A DNA stretch of 64,000 nucleotides from Paenibacillus sp. 32O-W (GCF_007679495.1 NZ_VEGP01000002.1:1-64000), one strand, 5' to 3'; numbered from the stretch's first letter, positions 51,539 to 63,024 are shown. Program-made: numbers and translations. The notes: generated by a model from the sequence alone, not told the origin.

Positions 51539-53144
51539 TGGCCGCAGAGAACTTGCGGACCAGCTTCTGCACTGGCCCCGGCAGGTTGGCCAGGTCGTTC
51601 TTCGTCACGATGCGGAAAGTGAACAGCAGCAGCGGATAGAGCGCGATGACCACCAGGCACGTGACGGCCGCATTCAGGAAGTAGTCGAGCTTGGCCGGGA
51701 ACCAGGTGACGTAACGGTACATTAACCGCTCGACCCCGGCGCCCGCGGCGATGATGATGGCGGATGCGGCAATCAGCCGGATCCAGCGCGGAAGCCCCAG
51801 GATTACGAACGGAACCTTGCCCTTCAGCGTCCGGAAATTCAGCAGCATCATCACGATGAAGCAAAGGGCCGTTGACAGCACGACTCCGTTGATGCCCAGC
51901 CATGGGGCAAATACGAAGCTGCCCCCCAGCTTGACGGCCAGGCCGATGAGGACATGGAGAATCAGCGGCCGCATGGCGCCGATGCCCATCAGAATGGCTC
52001 CCGATGTCTGCATCATAATTTGGAACAATGCGGTAGCCGTCAGCAGCGCAATGATCAGCGTTCCGTTCTCATCCGGAAACAGCGTGCCGTTAATCGGCCT
52101 CGCAGCGACAGCAATAGCGAGCACGACCGGCAGACCGGTCAGCACCGAAATTTGCATCGCTTTGGCGGCTTGCTGCCGGACCTGAGGTAAATCATTGCGG
52201 GCATAGGCTGCCGATACGATAGGGACGATCGACTGGCTGAGCGCGACTGCCAGAATGATCGGAATCCCGGCCAGAGACTGCGCCCTCCCCGTCAAGACAC
52301 CGAGCTCAATCTTGGCCTGCTCGGCGCCGATCAAATTCTGCAGCAGCGGAATGACCGTCGAGGTATCGATAAAATACACCAAGGGTACCGCCATCGAAAA
52401 CAGCACAATAGGCACCGACAGCCGAAAAATCTGCCCGTAAATCGTGCGATAAGGAAGCGGCTTTTGCCGGAAGGAAGCATTCCTCCTTATTCCTTGAGAC
52501 GCATCCTTCTCCCTGAGCAGTTTATAGAACAGAAGCAGGACGAGGAATGCCCCGACACTGCCCATCACTCCTCCGAAGGAAGCCCCGGCTACCGCCCAAT
52601 CATGCCCCCAGCCGATAGCCAGAAGCAAATAGGCAAGTCCGACCGCCGTAATCAGCCTCAGAATCTGCTCTATGACCTGGGACAGTCCGTTCGGCATCAT
52701 CCTCTGCCTTCCCTGGAAATAACCGCGCATCATTGCGATAAGCGGGAAGAGCAGCAAAGCGGGAGCCAGCGCCCTTATAGCCAGCGCGGCGGACGGGTCC
52801 CCTGACATTTGGGCATAGGAAGGGGCGATCAGAATCAGCAGAACGGTCATGATCAGACCGGCCACTACGGCAAACTGTACCGAGGCGCGAAAAATCCGGT
52901 CGGCTTCGGCATGCCGCCCAAGCTCCGTCCGCTCTGATACCATTTTGCTTAGGGCGCTAGGAATGCCTGCCGTAGCTATCGTTAGAAGCGGAGTATAAAT
53001 ATTGAACGCGATCGAGAACGTAGCCATCCCTTGGTCGCCTATCAAGTAAACGAGAGGAACCCTTTGGACCACGCCGAGCACACGCGCAACCAGGGCGGCG
53101 ACAGCAAGGATGAGGGTTCCTTTAACTAATGAATCCTTGGACAC
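51528..53144 (-). CDS. MurJ/YtgP-like lipid flippase
   Basis: A 538-residue polysaccharide-biosynthesis/MVF-type protein with about 14 membrane helices, similar in pattern to YtgP (MurJ) and SpoVB, which flip lipid-linked cell-wall precursors. Recognisable segments are VPLVYLIGDQGMATFSIAFN, MMRGYFQGRQRMMPNGLSQV and GRAQSLAGIPIILAVALSQS. GTG 53144 has AAGGG 6 bases upstream; the frame opens at 53162. Which lipid it flips cannot be told. A paralogue of MurJ or SpoVB may exist elsewhere. Confidence 0.85.
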   Translation of the reverse strand: MSKDSLVKGTLILAVAALVARVLGVVQRVPLVYLIGDQGMATFSIAFNIYTPLLTIATAGIPSALSKMVSERTELGRHAEADRIFRASVQFAVVAGLIMTVLLILIAPSYAQMSGDPSAALAIRALAPALLLFPLIAMMRGYFQGRQRMMPNGLSQVIEQILRLITAVGLAYLLLAIGWGHDWAVAGASFGGVMGSVGAFLVLLLFYKLLREKDASQGIRRNASFRQKPLPYRTIYGQIFRLSVPIVLFSMAVPLVYFIDTSTVIPLLQNLIGAEQAKIELGVLTGRAQSLAGIPIILAVALSQSIVPIVSAAYARNDLPQVRQQAAKAMQISVLTGLPVVLAIAVAARPINGTLFPDENGTLIIALLTATALFQIMMQTSGAILMGIGAMRPLILHVLIGLAVKLGGSFVFAPWLGINGVVLSTALCFIVMMLLNFRTLKGKVPFVILGLPRWIRLIAASAIIIAAGAGVERLMYRYVTWFPAKLDYFLNAAVTCLVVIALYPLLLFTFRIVTKNDLANLPGPVQKLVRKFSAAINR

Positions 53145-53169
53145 TTGCAACCCTTCCCCCAATTAAGGT

Positions 53170-53652
53170 TTAGACGATTAGCCAGATGATGAAGAGGAAG
53201 ATCATCAGCAGCTGAAGCAGAACTTTAGCGACAACGCTTGAGAAAAATCCGACGACAGAGCCGATTCCGGCTTTCCCCGCCTGCTTCCAGTCCGCCCCGG
53301 CAATCAATTCCCCGATGAAGGCTCCCACGAACGGACCGAGAATCAGCCCGGCGACCGGGATAACAAACGGACCGATCATAATCCCGATAGTGCTGCCAAT
53401 GACCGAAGCCTTCGTCCCCCCGAATTTTTTGACCCCGAGGGCACTGATCATATAATCAGCCACCAGAATGGCCACCACAATCGCGGTCTGTATAGCCCAG
53501 AACCAGAAGCCGAAAGGCTCGAAGCTGAAAAACCAGCCATAGACAAAGAACGCAGCATATACCGCCAGCACGCCAGGAAGCACGGGAATTACCGTACCGA
53601 GCATGCCGACTACAAACAATGCGATTATCAGTATCCAGCCCACTATAGCCAT
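53170..53652 (-). CDS. DUF456 (YqgC-like) membrane protein
   Basis: A 160-residue polytopic protein of the DUF456 family: four or five membrane segments with many Gly, and conserved GTVIPVLPGVLAVYAAFFVYGW, LGPFVGAFIGEL and KAGIGSVVGFF. Function is unknown. Ends 26 bp before the flippase start, so the two are likely co-transcribed. Confidence 0.85.
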   Translation of the reverse strand: MAIVGWILIIALFVVGMLGTVIPVLPGVLAVYAAFFVYGWFFSFEPFGFWFWAIQTAIVVAILVADYMISALGVKKFGGTKASVIGSTIGIMIGPFVIPVAGLILGPFVGAFIGELIAGADWKQAGKAGIGSVVGFFSSVVAKVLLQLLMIFLFIIWLIV

Positions 53653-53757
53653 GGCTATTCCCCTTACCTTTACTTAGGATTTTGAGGCTTAATCCTTGAA
53701 CTTCAACTTTTCTCCGGATCCGGGCTTCCGCTTCGTTCCTTAAAGTCGCCGAATTTC

Positions 53758-54498
53758 TTAAAGCCCGAATATGTACTTCTGAATCGCCTTGGCGACCCCA
53801 TCCTCTTCGTTCGAAGCGGTAACCGCATCCGCCTCTCTTTTCAGTTCCTCCTGGGCGTTCTCCATCGCGATTCCGAGACCGACCTGACGGATCATCTCCA
53901 GATCGTTAAGACTGTCCCCCATCGCAATCACTTCCTCCATCTTCACTCCCAGCAGGCCGCATACCTCTCTGATTCCACTTGCTTTGCTGATGCCGCGGGG
54001 ATTCAGCTCCAGATTCGAAACATGAGAGTTGGTTATTTCCAAATTGCCCCATTCCTCTAATTTGCTGCGAATCTCGGCCAGCTTAACATGATCCTCGGTA
54101 AACAATCCGAACTTGAGCCACTGCTCCGACTCCAAATCCGAAGTCCATTTATCTTTATTATATAAGCCCCCCACTGTATAACCCCAATACCATACATCAT
54201 ATTCCAAGGCCATTTGGTGAAGCTGTTGAACCCAGCTCGTTTGGAGCGGAGTCCTGCTCAGAAGCTCCTGCGGAGACTTCCAGACTTCTCCGCCGTTGAC
54301 GGCAACCATCGGGGAAGTCAATCCTAAATCCTCAACATAAGGGGAAATATTCTGAACCCCTCTCCCTGTAGAAAACATCACCGTAACCCCGGCTTCGATC
54401 GCTTGGTTAACCCATTTGCGGTTTTCCTCGGAAATCGTCTTCTCTTCTGTCAGGAATGTACCATCCATATCCAACGCAATCAGTTTGTACGCAGCCAT
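53758..54498 (-). CDS. Cof-type HAD phosphatase
   Basis: A 246-residue haloacid dehalogenase hydrolase of the Cof/YcsE type, likely a phosphatase for sugar phosphates or cofactors such as FMN. Motif I LDMDGTFL near residue 9, motif II STGR near 41, motif III Lys in SKASG and motif IV GDSLNDLEM near 193 are all present. Ribosome site GAGGAGAG precedes ATG 54498. It lies 27 bp downstream of the asparagine synthetase gene. Confidence 0.88.
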   Translation of the reverse strand: MAAYKLIALDMDGTFLTEEKTISEENRKWVNQAIEAGVTVMFSTGRGVQNISPYVEDLGLTSPMVAVNGGEVWKSPQELLSRTPLQTSWVQQLHQMALEYDVWYWGYTVGGLYNKDKWTSDLESEQWLKFGLFTEDHVKLAEIRSKLEEWGNLEITNSHVSNLELNPRGISKASGIREVCGLLGVKMEEVIAMGDSLNDLEMIRQVGLGIAMENAQEELKREADAVTASNEEDGVAKAIQKYIFGL

Positions 54499-54524
54499 CT
54501 CTCTCCTCCGACACGTTTAATATT

Positions 54525-56405
<1,881 letters not shown>

Positions 56406-56600
56406 GTGGTACACTCTCCAAACTTATATGGCTGTTTAAGTAATTAATAGCTCCATTTCAGCATCAATGCCCCAAGATGCGCCCGCATCTTAAGGCAATT
56501 GAAGATCAGATACCGATGACTTAGTATACCATACCTTAACGCCTTGCGGAAACGAACGGCCAAAAAGTTCAGACACCTCCTGCATCTAAACGCGGCTCCC

Positions 56601-56630
56601 GGTGCTGCATGGTGCTGCATGGTGCTGCAT
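56601..56630. repeat. Three tandem copies of GGTGCTGCAT
   Basis: Three perfect 10-bp units in a row, then a GGCGGCAG tail. They lie in the gap upstream of asnB. No further repeats of this unit were noticed. Confidence 0.9.
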
Positions 56631-56756
56631 GGCGGCAGCCGACCACATGCGTCGCGGTCTGCGATGCTTAAGTAATACGGTATGGTTCTCCCCTAGAGGA
56701 CGCCGACAATTACGGAACCTGCCTTTACGCGGCGCGTAAATCTGCTTCCGGTCAGC

Positions 56757-56891
56757 TTATTTATACAGGGTTAAGGCTGCAACCGCTGCTCCCGCCCCTC
56801 CTAACCACATAGCACCCGCTGCGGTCAGGACCAAATAAACCATGCTTATGATCAAGCGCTGCAAGGAAGAATTAAGTCTTCTTCCGCTCAT
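56757..56891 (-). CDS. Small single-pass membrane protein
   Basis: A 44-residue protein: basic head (MSGRRLNSSLQRL), one long hydrophobic helix with Gly/Ala-rich end (MWLGGAGAAVAALTLYK). GGAGGAGAGG lies 4 bases or more before ATG 56891, a strong ribosome site. It occupies part of the 889-bp gap between asnB and the PBP gene. Family and role are not recognised. Too short for usual length cut-offs but well supported by ribosome site and hydrophobicity. Confidence 0.65.
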   Translation of the reverse strand: MSGRRLNSSLQRLIISMVYLVLTAAGAMWLGGAGAAVAALTLYK

Positions 56892-57079
56892 TGATCCTCT
56901 CCTCCTGTCTTCCATTAGTCATAAAAACATATTGCAAGCTGCGGAGCTTGAAATGCGGGGCCTTCCGGCATATTGCAGGCCGCATGAATGCCTTGAACGA
57001 TCCGATTCTGATCCGGCATCTCTCACAGCCTCTATTTAGGCGATCCACAAAACATTTTACCTAGGGCAACATTTAGTGT

Positions 57080-57208
57080 AAAAAAAACTCCTAACGGAGC
57101 CTTTTCGAAGACGAATAACCCGGTTTTAAAGGTAGCTTTTTATGCCAATTAGAAAGTTGTTCCATTTTAATGCTTTAATGAACTCAAACTTTCTAATGTG
57201 GTAAAAAA
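57080..57208. repeat. Repeat family A, full copy
   Basis: ACTCCTAACGGAGC, CTTTTCGAAGACG, AATAACCCGGTTTTAAAGG, CTTTTTATGCCA and the hairpin arms ATTAGAAAGTT / AAACTTTCTAAT, then GTGGTAAAAAA. It lies downstream of the PBP gene on the minus strand. Confidence 0.85.
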
Positions 57209-57294
57209 GCAGCGGCCTTTCTTTACCCTATGCGTCCCGCCTGCAAAAGGTGCAAGGTGAGGGCACAGGGCAGAAAGCCCGCCTCTAAAGGATT

Positions 57295-59319
57295 CTACTC
57301 TATAACGGCCGGTCCCTTCGGAATACCGTCCAGGCCGATGTATTGATCGTATGCATCGAAAATTTTTCTGGCGATCGGCGCGGCCCCGTAAGCCCCGAAT
57401 CCTCCTTCGGGAACGACCACCGCAACGGCCAGCTTCGGTTTGTCGGCGGGAGCATAGCCGATAAATACCGCATTATCCACGTGCTTTCGGGCAATTTCCC
57501 ACTCCGACGTACCGGTTTTGCGGACGTAGGTGTAAGGAACTCCGTCGAACCCGTCCACCTTACTGGTCATCCCTTCCTTGATCACCTTCCAGTATTCATC
57601 GGGGAAGCTTACTTCGTTAAGCAGCTCGGGCTCCACCTTCTCCACGAGTTCGAAGTCATAGGTCGTAATCCGGTCCACGAAGAGAGGCTTGTACCGCTTT
57701 CCTTTGTTGGCCAGCATCATCGTATACTGCGCAAGCTGAAGCGTCGTATAGCGGGCTTCCTGTCCGAAAGAGGCATTGATTAGCGGAAATTGCGCCTGCA
57801 GTTTCTTGGCGGTTTCGTAATAATAGTAATCTCCCTCGATTTCACCGGGCAGGCCGCTTCCGGTAGATACCCCGAGCCCGAATTGCGTCATATAGGAGTG
57901 CCAGACGTCCAGAGGATCTTTAACTTTGGTATATAACTGGTTCCCTACTCTTTCGGCCACGAATGTATTGGAGGAGACTTGCAGAGCCCGTGCGGGAGAA
58001 ATCGGACCGTAGGCCCGGTAATCCGAATTTCGGACTTTGGCGTTGTTATTTTTACCGTAAGTGAAGATTCCCCGGTCATTATACCTTTCGTTGGGTGTAA
58101 TCAATTTCTCGTTCAGGCCGACCAGCACGGTTAGCGGTTTAAGCACCGATCCTGGAGGAACTAGCGATGACGCAAATTTTCCTACCTGATCGTCCGGAAC
58201 ATCCGCGTACCGTTCTCGTATCGTCCCGTTTGTATACCGGTTCTGGATAGCGTTCCAGGCCTCCGTTGAAATCCCCCCGGTCCATACATTCGGATCATAA
58301 TCAGGCATACTCGCCATGGCCACTACCTTGCCCGAGTCAACCTCTATGGCAACGGCATATCCGGCCTTCGCATTGCGGCCCTTGGCATAAGTTGCATTCG
58401 GGGGATGCTTCTGTAGAAGCTCCAAATGGTCCGTGATCGCCTGCTGGGTTGCCAGCTGCACCTCATTATGAATCGTCAGGAACAGGTTGTTTCCCTTGAC
58501 CGGAGGTGTAATTTCCACATGTCCGACAATTTGCTCCCGGCTGTTCACAGGATAGGTGCGCACCCCGTTCTGGCCCCGCAGCACGTCCTGATACATCAAT
58601 TCCAACCCGTCGAAACCGACATATTCATCCTTCAAATAGTCGCTGTTCTCCTCTTTGTACCGGTCCAACGATTTCGACTTCTGATTTATCGCCGTAGAAT
58701 AAGGCCGCAAGTATCCGACCAACTGCACGGCAATTTGCCTCGGGTCGTATACACGGGTGCTTTCCTCCTCGACCTCAAGCCCCTTCAATTCGTCGCGATG
58801 TTCCGAAATATAAGCAATCTCATCCCGGGTCAGTCCGGATTTAATCCGCCTCGGCCAGTAGGTATAGGCGGGGTCCTTTGACTTCTCGCCGTTGATGTCG
58901 AAGCCGACATCCATCCTCTCGATGATTTCCTCCGCGGTCATCGGTTCGACGGACGGATCGCCGAAGCGGACGAAAATTTCCTCCAGCTTTTTGGCCAGCT
59001 CAATTTTTTCCTCTTTGGTCTGACCGGGCTCAATCCGGTAAGATACCGATTGTGTCGACGTTGTCGAAGCGATCGGCGATTCCTCCCGATCATATATATT
59101 TCCACGAATCGGTGAAATCGAAATATTACGGCTCAAATTTCTCTTTTCCCATGCTGTCAGCTCTTCCCCTTGAACAAACTGAAGAATGGCCAGCCGAACA
59201 ATAAGGATAGAGAACAACAGAAAAATACAGAAAAAGAACACATTAATACGGATCGAAAACCCTATTCGCTTCTTAATCTCCCTTTTTTGTGTCTCTTCCA
59301 CTTCCGGAGTAATATCCAT
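57295..59319 (-). CDS. Class B penicillin-binding protein (PBP2/PbpA type)
   Basis: A 674-residue monofunctional transpeptidase that cross-links peptidoglycan. One N-terminal membrane helix (VFFFCIFLLFSILIVRLAIL), a dimerisation domain (SISPIRGNIYDRE) and a transpeptidase domain with active-site SVLK in PPGSVLKP near residue 400, SSN near 452, and KTGTSE near 605. It is probably the elongation-type PBP2 that works with a SEDS protein, or a sporulation-specific relative; no rodA is adjacent. ATG 59319 has GGAAGG upstream. Confidence 0.88.
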   Translation of the reverse strand: MDITPEVEETQKREIKKRIGFSIRINVFFFCIFLLFSILIVRLAILQFVQGEELTAWEKRNLSRNISISPIRGNIYDREESPIASTTSTQSVSYRIEPGQTKEEKIELAKKLEEIFVRFGDPSVEPMTAEEIIERMDVGFDINGEKSKDPAYTYWPRRIKSGLTRDEIAYISEHRDELKGLEVEEESTRVYDPRQIAVQLVGYLRPYSTAINQKSKSLDRYKEENSDYLKDEYVGFDGLELMYQDVLRGQNGVRTYPVNSREQIVGHVEITPPVKGNNLFLTIHNEVQLATQQAITDHLELLQKHPPNATYAKGRNAKAGYAVAIEVDSGKVVAMASMPDYDPNVWTGGISTEAWNAIQNRYTNGTIRERYADVPDDQVGKFASSLVPPGSVLKPLTVLVGLNEKLITPNERYNDRGIFTYGKNNNAKVRNSDYRAYGPISPARALQVSSNTFVAERVGNQLYTKVKDPLDVWHSYMTQFGLGVSTGSGLPGEIEGDYYYYETAKKLQAQFPLINASFGQEARYTTLQLAQYTMMLANKGKRYKPLFVDRITTYDFELVEKVEPELLNEVSFPDEYWKVIKEGMTSKVDGFDGVPYTYVRKTGTSEWEIARKHVDNAVFIGYAPADKPKLAVAVVVPEGGFGAYGAAPIARKIFDAYDQYIGLDGIPKGPAVIE

Positions 59320-59703
59320 ACTTGCCCATCCTTCCTAAAAAGTGTGGTGATTGAATGAACATTTTGCGCCCAGTTTGGATTTCCCATACGGTTAACGTCC
59401 CGGTCCGCCGCTTGAACAGTCTTCCCGCCATTTCCGTTCCAAACTTTCCGCATGCTCCTCTGTCTCACCAGACTTCCTAAACCGATCCTCACCAGTTATG
59501 CTTTTCCTACCAGTTTAACATATTTGACGGCACAAAAAGAAGCCTTGACCCGTGTTCGGCCAATAACCCTTCCCCCCATCCCCCAAGCTATAATCTTCTC
59601 CTGGATCCACCGGCTTGTTTTCACCATCAGATGGTGCGGCCAAGCGGCCTGCATGGGCGTCTAACTGTATTTCATGCAGGTAAATTGATGCAAATGGCGC
59701 AGA

Positions 59704-59980
59704 GTGACTAAACTAGATGGAAAAACTACATTTAAAATGGAGGTTTTTTGCTGAAATCGCCTTTTTTGCACAAACTAGCTGCAGTTTTTCCACTTAGTTA
59801 CCAACTTTCGCTCCAGAGGGGCAAACTAGATGGAGTTTTTCCAGTTAGATGCGCCATTCCGTTTGCTCGGCACCAGCAGAAAATGAAAATAGACGGATTT
59901 TCAAGGTAGTTACCGACTTTCGCTCCAGAGGGGCAAACTATATGGAGTTTTTCCAGTTAGATGCGCCATTCCGTTTGCTC
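59704..59980. repeat. Repeat family D/C cluster with two 74-bp direct repeats
   Basis: Two copies of a 74-bp unit (59795-59868 and 59907-59980) differ at only two bases and contain CAAACTA(G/T)ATGGAG followed by TTTTTCCAGTTAGATGCG. Between them is a 38-bp C spacer matching the insert in the A copy at 49973. A related TAGATGGAAAAACT stretch begins at 59711. They lie in the 867-bp gap before 60187. No gene is credible in 59320-60186; the frame at 59452 is a shadow. Confidence 0.8.
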
Positions 59981-60186
59981 TGTATGAAATTTCGTACAAA
60001 TTAGTTGTGCATATGGCCCGAAGGATTAACGATACCGGTCGGAAGATCAGGTTAATCCGCGACGAAAAGCTCGCAGTTTTTTTGTTTTTTACAGCAACAT
60101 TTGCTATTATTCGACGTAAGTATTAATAGGTTGCTAGTTTTCCTACACCAAGAATAATATTAATCAGAAAGGATTTCTATTACATC

Positions 60187-60663
60187 ATGAAAGATTTATC
60201 GTATGTTCCTGCCGATTCCTCTGTCGCAACGAGCACCTCTGTCCCGGCTAACAAGGAAGCCAGAAAACCGCTGCGCAAATGGCTGGTTTGGTCCGCTCCC
60301 ATACTTGTGTGGGCGCTGCTGTTAGTGGGCAGTTTTTTCTTGGCCAAGCATTACATAAACGGGCTGCAGCAGCAAATGATTCAGATTCAGACCAGTGCCG
60401 AAGACTTGAACCGTACAGTTACGGAGCTACATACCCAGTTAGGTGAACATAAGGAAAGCCTGGCCCAGCTCCAGAGCCAGTTTGATCATGTGCAGAGCGA
60501 TCTGGAGGCGGTGAAGGAAGAGCTTTCGCTCGCCGGCAGCACGTTAACTTCCTCCGATCAGACGAGACAAGCTCTCAATGAACGGATCAGCGACTTAAGC
60601 AAGGAGCTGGAAAATCTGCGAAGCTCCATTACTAAGCTGGAGGAAGCTGCCCGTGCGTACTAG
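60187..60663 (+). CDS. Single-pass membrane protein with coiled coil
   Basis: A 158-residue protein: cytosolic head (Ser/Pro-rich), one membrane helix (WSAPILVWALLLVGSFFLAKH, residues 34-54), then a heptad-rich extracytoplasmic coiled coil to the end. GAAAGGA precedes ATG 60187. It overlaps the next gene by 11 bp, so the two are translated together, and the following protein also begins with a membrane helix and helical region. A complex between them is a natural guess. Not a recognised family. Confidence 0.75.
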   Translation: MKDLSYVPADSSVATSTSVPANKEARKPLRKWLVWSAPILVWALLLVGSFFLAKHYINGLQQQMIQIQTSAEDLNRTVTELHTQLGEHKESLAQLQSQFDHVQSDLEAVKEELSLAGSTLTSSDQTRQALNERISDLSKELENLRSSITKLEEAARAY

Positions 60664-61756
60664 AATTCATGTGGCGCTGGGGTTGTTTGTGTCTATGCTG
60701 GCGGCCTTCTTTTTCGCTTTTTTGTTCTCTAATCCGCTGCATGATCAAACTATGCACGCAGCCCAAGCGCTGGAACCTACCAAGCAGACACTGGGGAGTA
60801 TGCTGCATGATATGACGGCCATTGAGCAGAGTTACGAGGCTATGGGGGCAACAGCTTCACAAGCGGCGGGTCACTTAAGCGAGAGCCGCCAAGCGCTTGC
60901 CGAGCTGATTGAATCCGTATCAACCCAAACCGCAATCGATGAAGCACAGAGGCAGGCTGTAGACCAATTGGTGGCCACCAGCCAGCAGCACGCGAAGGAA
61001 ACGGAAGATACCTTGGATCAGATCCTGACCAATATGCTTGGCGAACCGATCGGACAATCCTTCGGCGAAAGATCGACGGTCAAAGTTTTCTCGTTGAAGG
61101 AAGCCGGATATAGAGGGTATATGGCCAAGGTCAAGCTGCATGATCCGAGCGCGGTCAAGCTGGTGCTGTCCAATGACAAGGTCGGGGACAAAGGCGAGAC
61201 TACCAGTCAGGCCGGTCGTCGAACAGGTGCCGTATTGGCCATTAACGGCGGCGGCTTCGCCAGAGAGAACGGGCTGCTCTATCCGATTGGCATTACGGTG
61301 GTAGACGGTGAGATCAAAACATTTTACCGCACCGACCTGAGCTTTATCGGGTTTGATAATAACGGAAAGCTCGTAGGCGGTGAAATTACGACCGAAGAAC
61401 AGATTAAGAAATTGAACGTGATGCAGGGAGCAACATTCGTTCCTTCCCTGTTGAAGGACGGGGAGAAGCTGACGATACCCAGCGCCTGGAGGAACAAAAA
61501 AGAGCCGCGCACCCTGATCGGACATTTTTCTAACGGCGACCTGCTTTTCATCGTAATTGACGGAAGGCAAAAGGGCTACAGCGAAGGGGTAACGTTGGAA
61601 GAAGCACAGGACAAGCTGCTTGAGTTCAAGGTCCGCGATGCCTATACGCTGGATGGAGGCGGCTCCAGCGCGTTTTACTACAACGGCAAGCTGCTCAACA
61701 GCCCTTCCGACGGACGGGAAAGACGGCTTCCTACCAATTTCGTCGTGCTGCCTTAA
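60653..61756 (+). CDS. Phosphodiester glycosidase (NAGPA-domain) membrane-anchored protein
   Basis: A 367-residue protein with a membrane anchor (ALGLFVSMLAAFFFAFLFS), a helical/coiled region to about residue 135 and a NAGPA-type phosphodiester glycosidase domain. Signature segments are GAVLAINGGGF near 195 and TLDGGGSSAFYYNGK near 340. In other bacteria this fold is predicted to hydrolyse phosphodiester-linked glycans; the target here could be wall glycopolymer. GTG 60653 has GGAGG 9 bases upstream and overlaps the coiled-coil gene. A terminator follows. Confidence 0.85.
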   Translation: MRTRIHVALGLFVSMLAAFFFAFLFSNPLHDQTMHAAQALEPTKQTLGSMLHDMTAIEQSYEAMGATASQAAGHLSESRQALAELIESVSTQTAIDEAQRQAVDQLVATSQQHAKETEDTLDQILTNMLGEPIGQSFGERSTVKVFSLKEAGYRGYMAKVKLHDPSAVKLVLSNDKVGDKGETTSQAGRRTGAVLAINGGGFARENGLLYPIGITVVDGEIKTFYRTDLSFIGFDNNGKLVGGEITTEEQIKKLNVMQGATFVPSLLKDGEKLTIPSAWRNKKEPRTLIGHFSNGDLLFIVIDGRQKGYSEGVTLEEAQDKLLEFKVRDAYTLDGGGSSAFYYNGKLLNSPSDGRERRLPTNFVVLP

Positions 61757-61803
61757 CGGGTATGCCGTGTTGCGCTATCCCCAAGCTCCCGATTCTTCAT
61801 GTA

Positions 61804-61852
61804 AAGGTGGATGACCGGAACATTATGCTTCCGGCTCCACCTTTTCTTCTTC
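61804..61852 (+). terminator. Terminator of the coiled-coil/NAGPA pair
   Basis: GGTGGA and TCCACC with an inner CCGGA / TCCGG stem, followed by CTTTTCTTCTT. Confidence 0.75.
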
Positions 61853-61878
61853 GCAAGCATCTTCTCCAAACAGGATGC

Positions 61879-63024
61879 TTAAGCATCCTTCACGTGGGTT
61901 TCGTAGAAATTCGGCGGATTGAACCAATTGCCGCCGCTCGATACCCAGGTTGCGTCCAACGGCACCCATTCCCCCTTCTCGGACAGAAACACTTCGTTCC
62001 AGGCATGCGGCCCATAGCTGCCCCGGCCGTCGTAGCCGAGACCGGTGACCACCTTGACCTCCAATCCGACAGAACGGCCCATAACCGCATACAATCTGGA
62101 GTAATCGATACAGACTCCCTGTCTGCTGGCGAACGTATCCTCCGGTGTCTGCTCCTTCCATATCCGCTCTTCTTCGTAAAGTCTGACTTTCTCATGATCA
62201 TAGCTTACGCGAGTGCCTACCCACTCGTATAAGGCCCGGGCTTTTTCCTCATCCGTATCGGCGCCGGCCGTCACTTCTTTCGCAGCCGCCAGCACATCGT
62301 CGGGAACATTGGCGTCCAGCACCTCATATTTCCGCTGCAGAATGCCGTTTAACTCCGCTTCCACCGCTCTCGTGAACACCGGCAGCTGCTCCTCCAGAAA
62401 CCCTCCTGCCACCGGTTGGATGACTTCCTTCGCGCCTTTCTGATAGATTCCCGACCCTTGAATATATTCAGTGAAAGACGAGCGAGGGAACAGCACCGTC
62501 ACGACAAACAAGACGGCAATAAGCAGAACCGCCCTTCCCGCCCCAGTCAACAAACCGATCGCTCCCCCTGCCAGACTGCTTAACCAGGCAAAGAAGCCCC
62601 CCTTCCTGCGGGATGCTGCCGACGGACTGCCCCCATAAAGCTGGTACAGCGCCCATGTCAACAATTGCTTGCAAATCAAATAGACCAGCAGGAAAATAAG
62701 CCCCGACCGCATTAACGAAAAATCCCGGATCCCGGTCACCGCCGTATAATAGAGCTGATGAAAGTAACCAAGCTTCTCATTCGGAATAACGATTTGTCTG
62801 GCGATCAGCCAATCCCTCACAACCGGCGACAGCCAGTTCATCAGCTTCCAGGCGGCCACGACGCTGGCCAGAGTCATTAACCCCTCCAACAGAAAGAAAG
62901 TCAACTGCCGGGCCGAGCCTGCCGCTCCCCTCCTGGCTCCTTGAAGAACAGACAGCGCTATGACGGCTCCAATGAGGACGGATATAAGATTGTATGTGGA
63001 AATGGTTTCGAAAAAAGAGGTCAT
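61879..63024 (-). CDS. CvpA-like membrane region fused to a transglutaminase-like domain
   Basis: A 381-residue protein. Five or six membrane helices occupy residues 10-180, resembling a CvpA-type region. A linker then leads to a transglutaminase-like domain (residues about 270-375) with Cys in GVCIDYSRLY, His in PHAWNEVF and Asp in LDATW, the complete cysteine-protease triad. Such domains act on peptides or proteins, or cross-link them; the substrate is unknown. It faces the NAGPA gene convergently. ATG 63024 has GGGGGACCGAG upstream. Confidence 0.8.
   Translation of the reverse strand: MTSFFETISTYNLISVLIGAVIALSVLQGARRGAAGSARQLTFFLLEGLMTLASVVAAWKLMNWLSPVVRDWLIARQIVIPNEKLGYFHQLYYTAVTGIRDFSLMRSGLIFLLVYLICKQLLTWALYQLYGGSPSAASRRKGGFFAWLSSLAGGAIGLLTGAGRAVLLIAVLFVVTVLFPRSSFTEYIQGSGIYQKGAKEVIQPVAGGFLEEQLPVFTRAVEAELNGILQRKYEVLDANVPDDVLAAAKEVTAGADTDEEKARALYEWVGTRVSYDHEKVRLYEEERIWKEQTPEDTFASRQGVCIDYSRLYAVMGRSVGLEVKVVTGLGYDGRGSYGPHAWNEVFLSEKGEWVPLDATWVSSGGNWFNPPNFYETHVKDA

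Noticed and set aside
50902-51639. 245-residue Arg/Gly-rich frame overlapping DUF2515 gene
   Set aside because: High G+C shadow frame inside the DUF2515 coding sequence and the start of a convergent gene.
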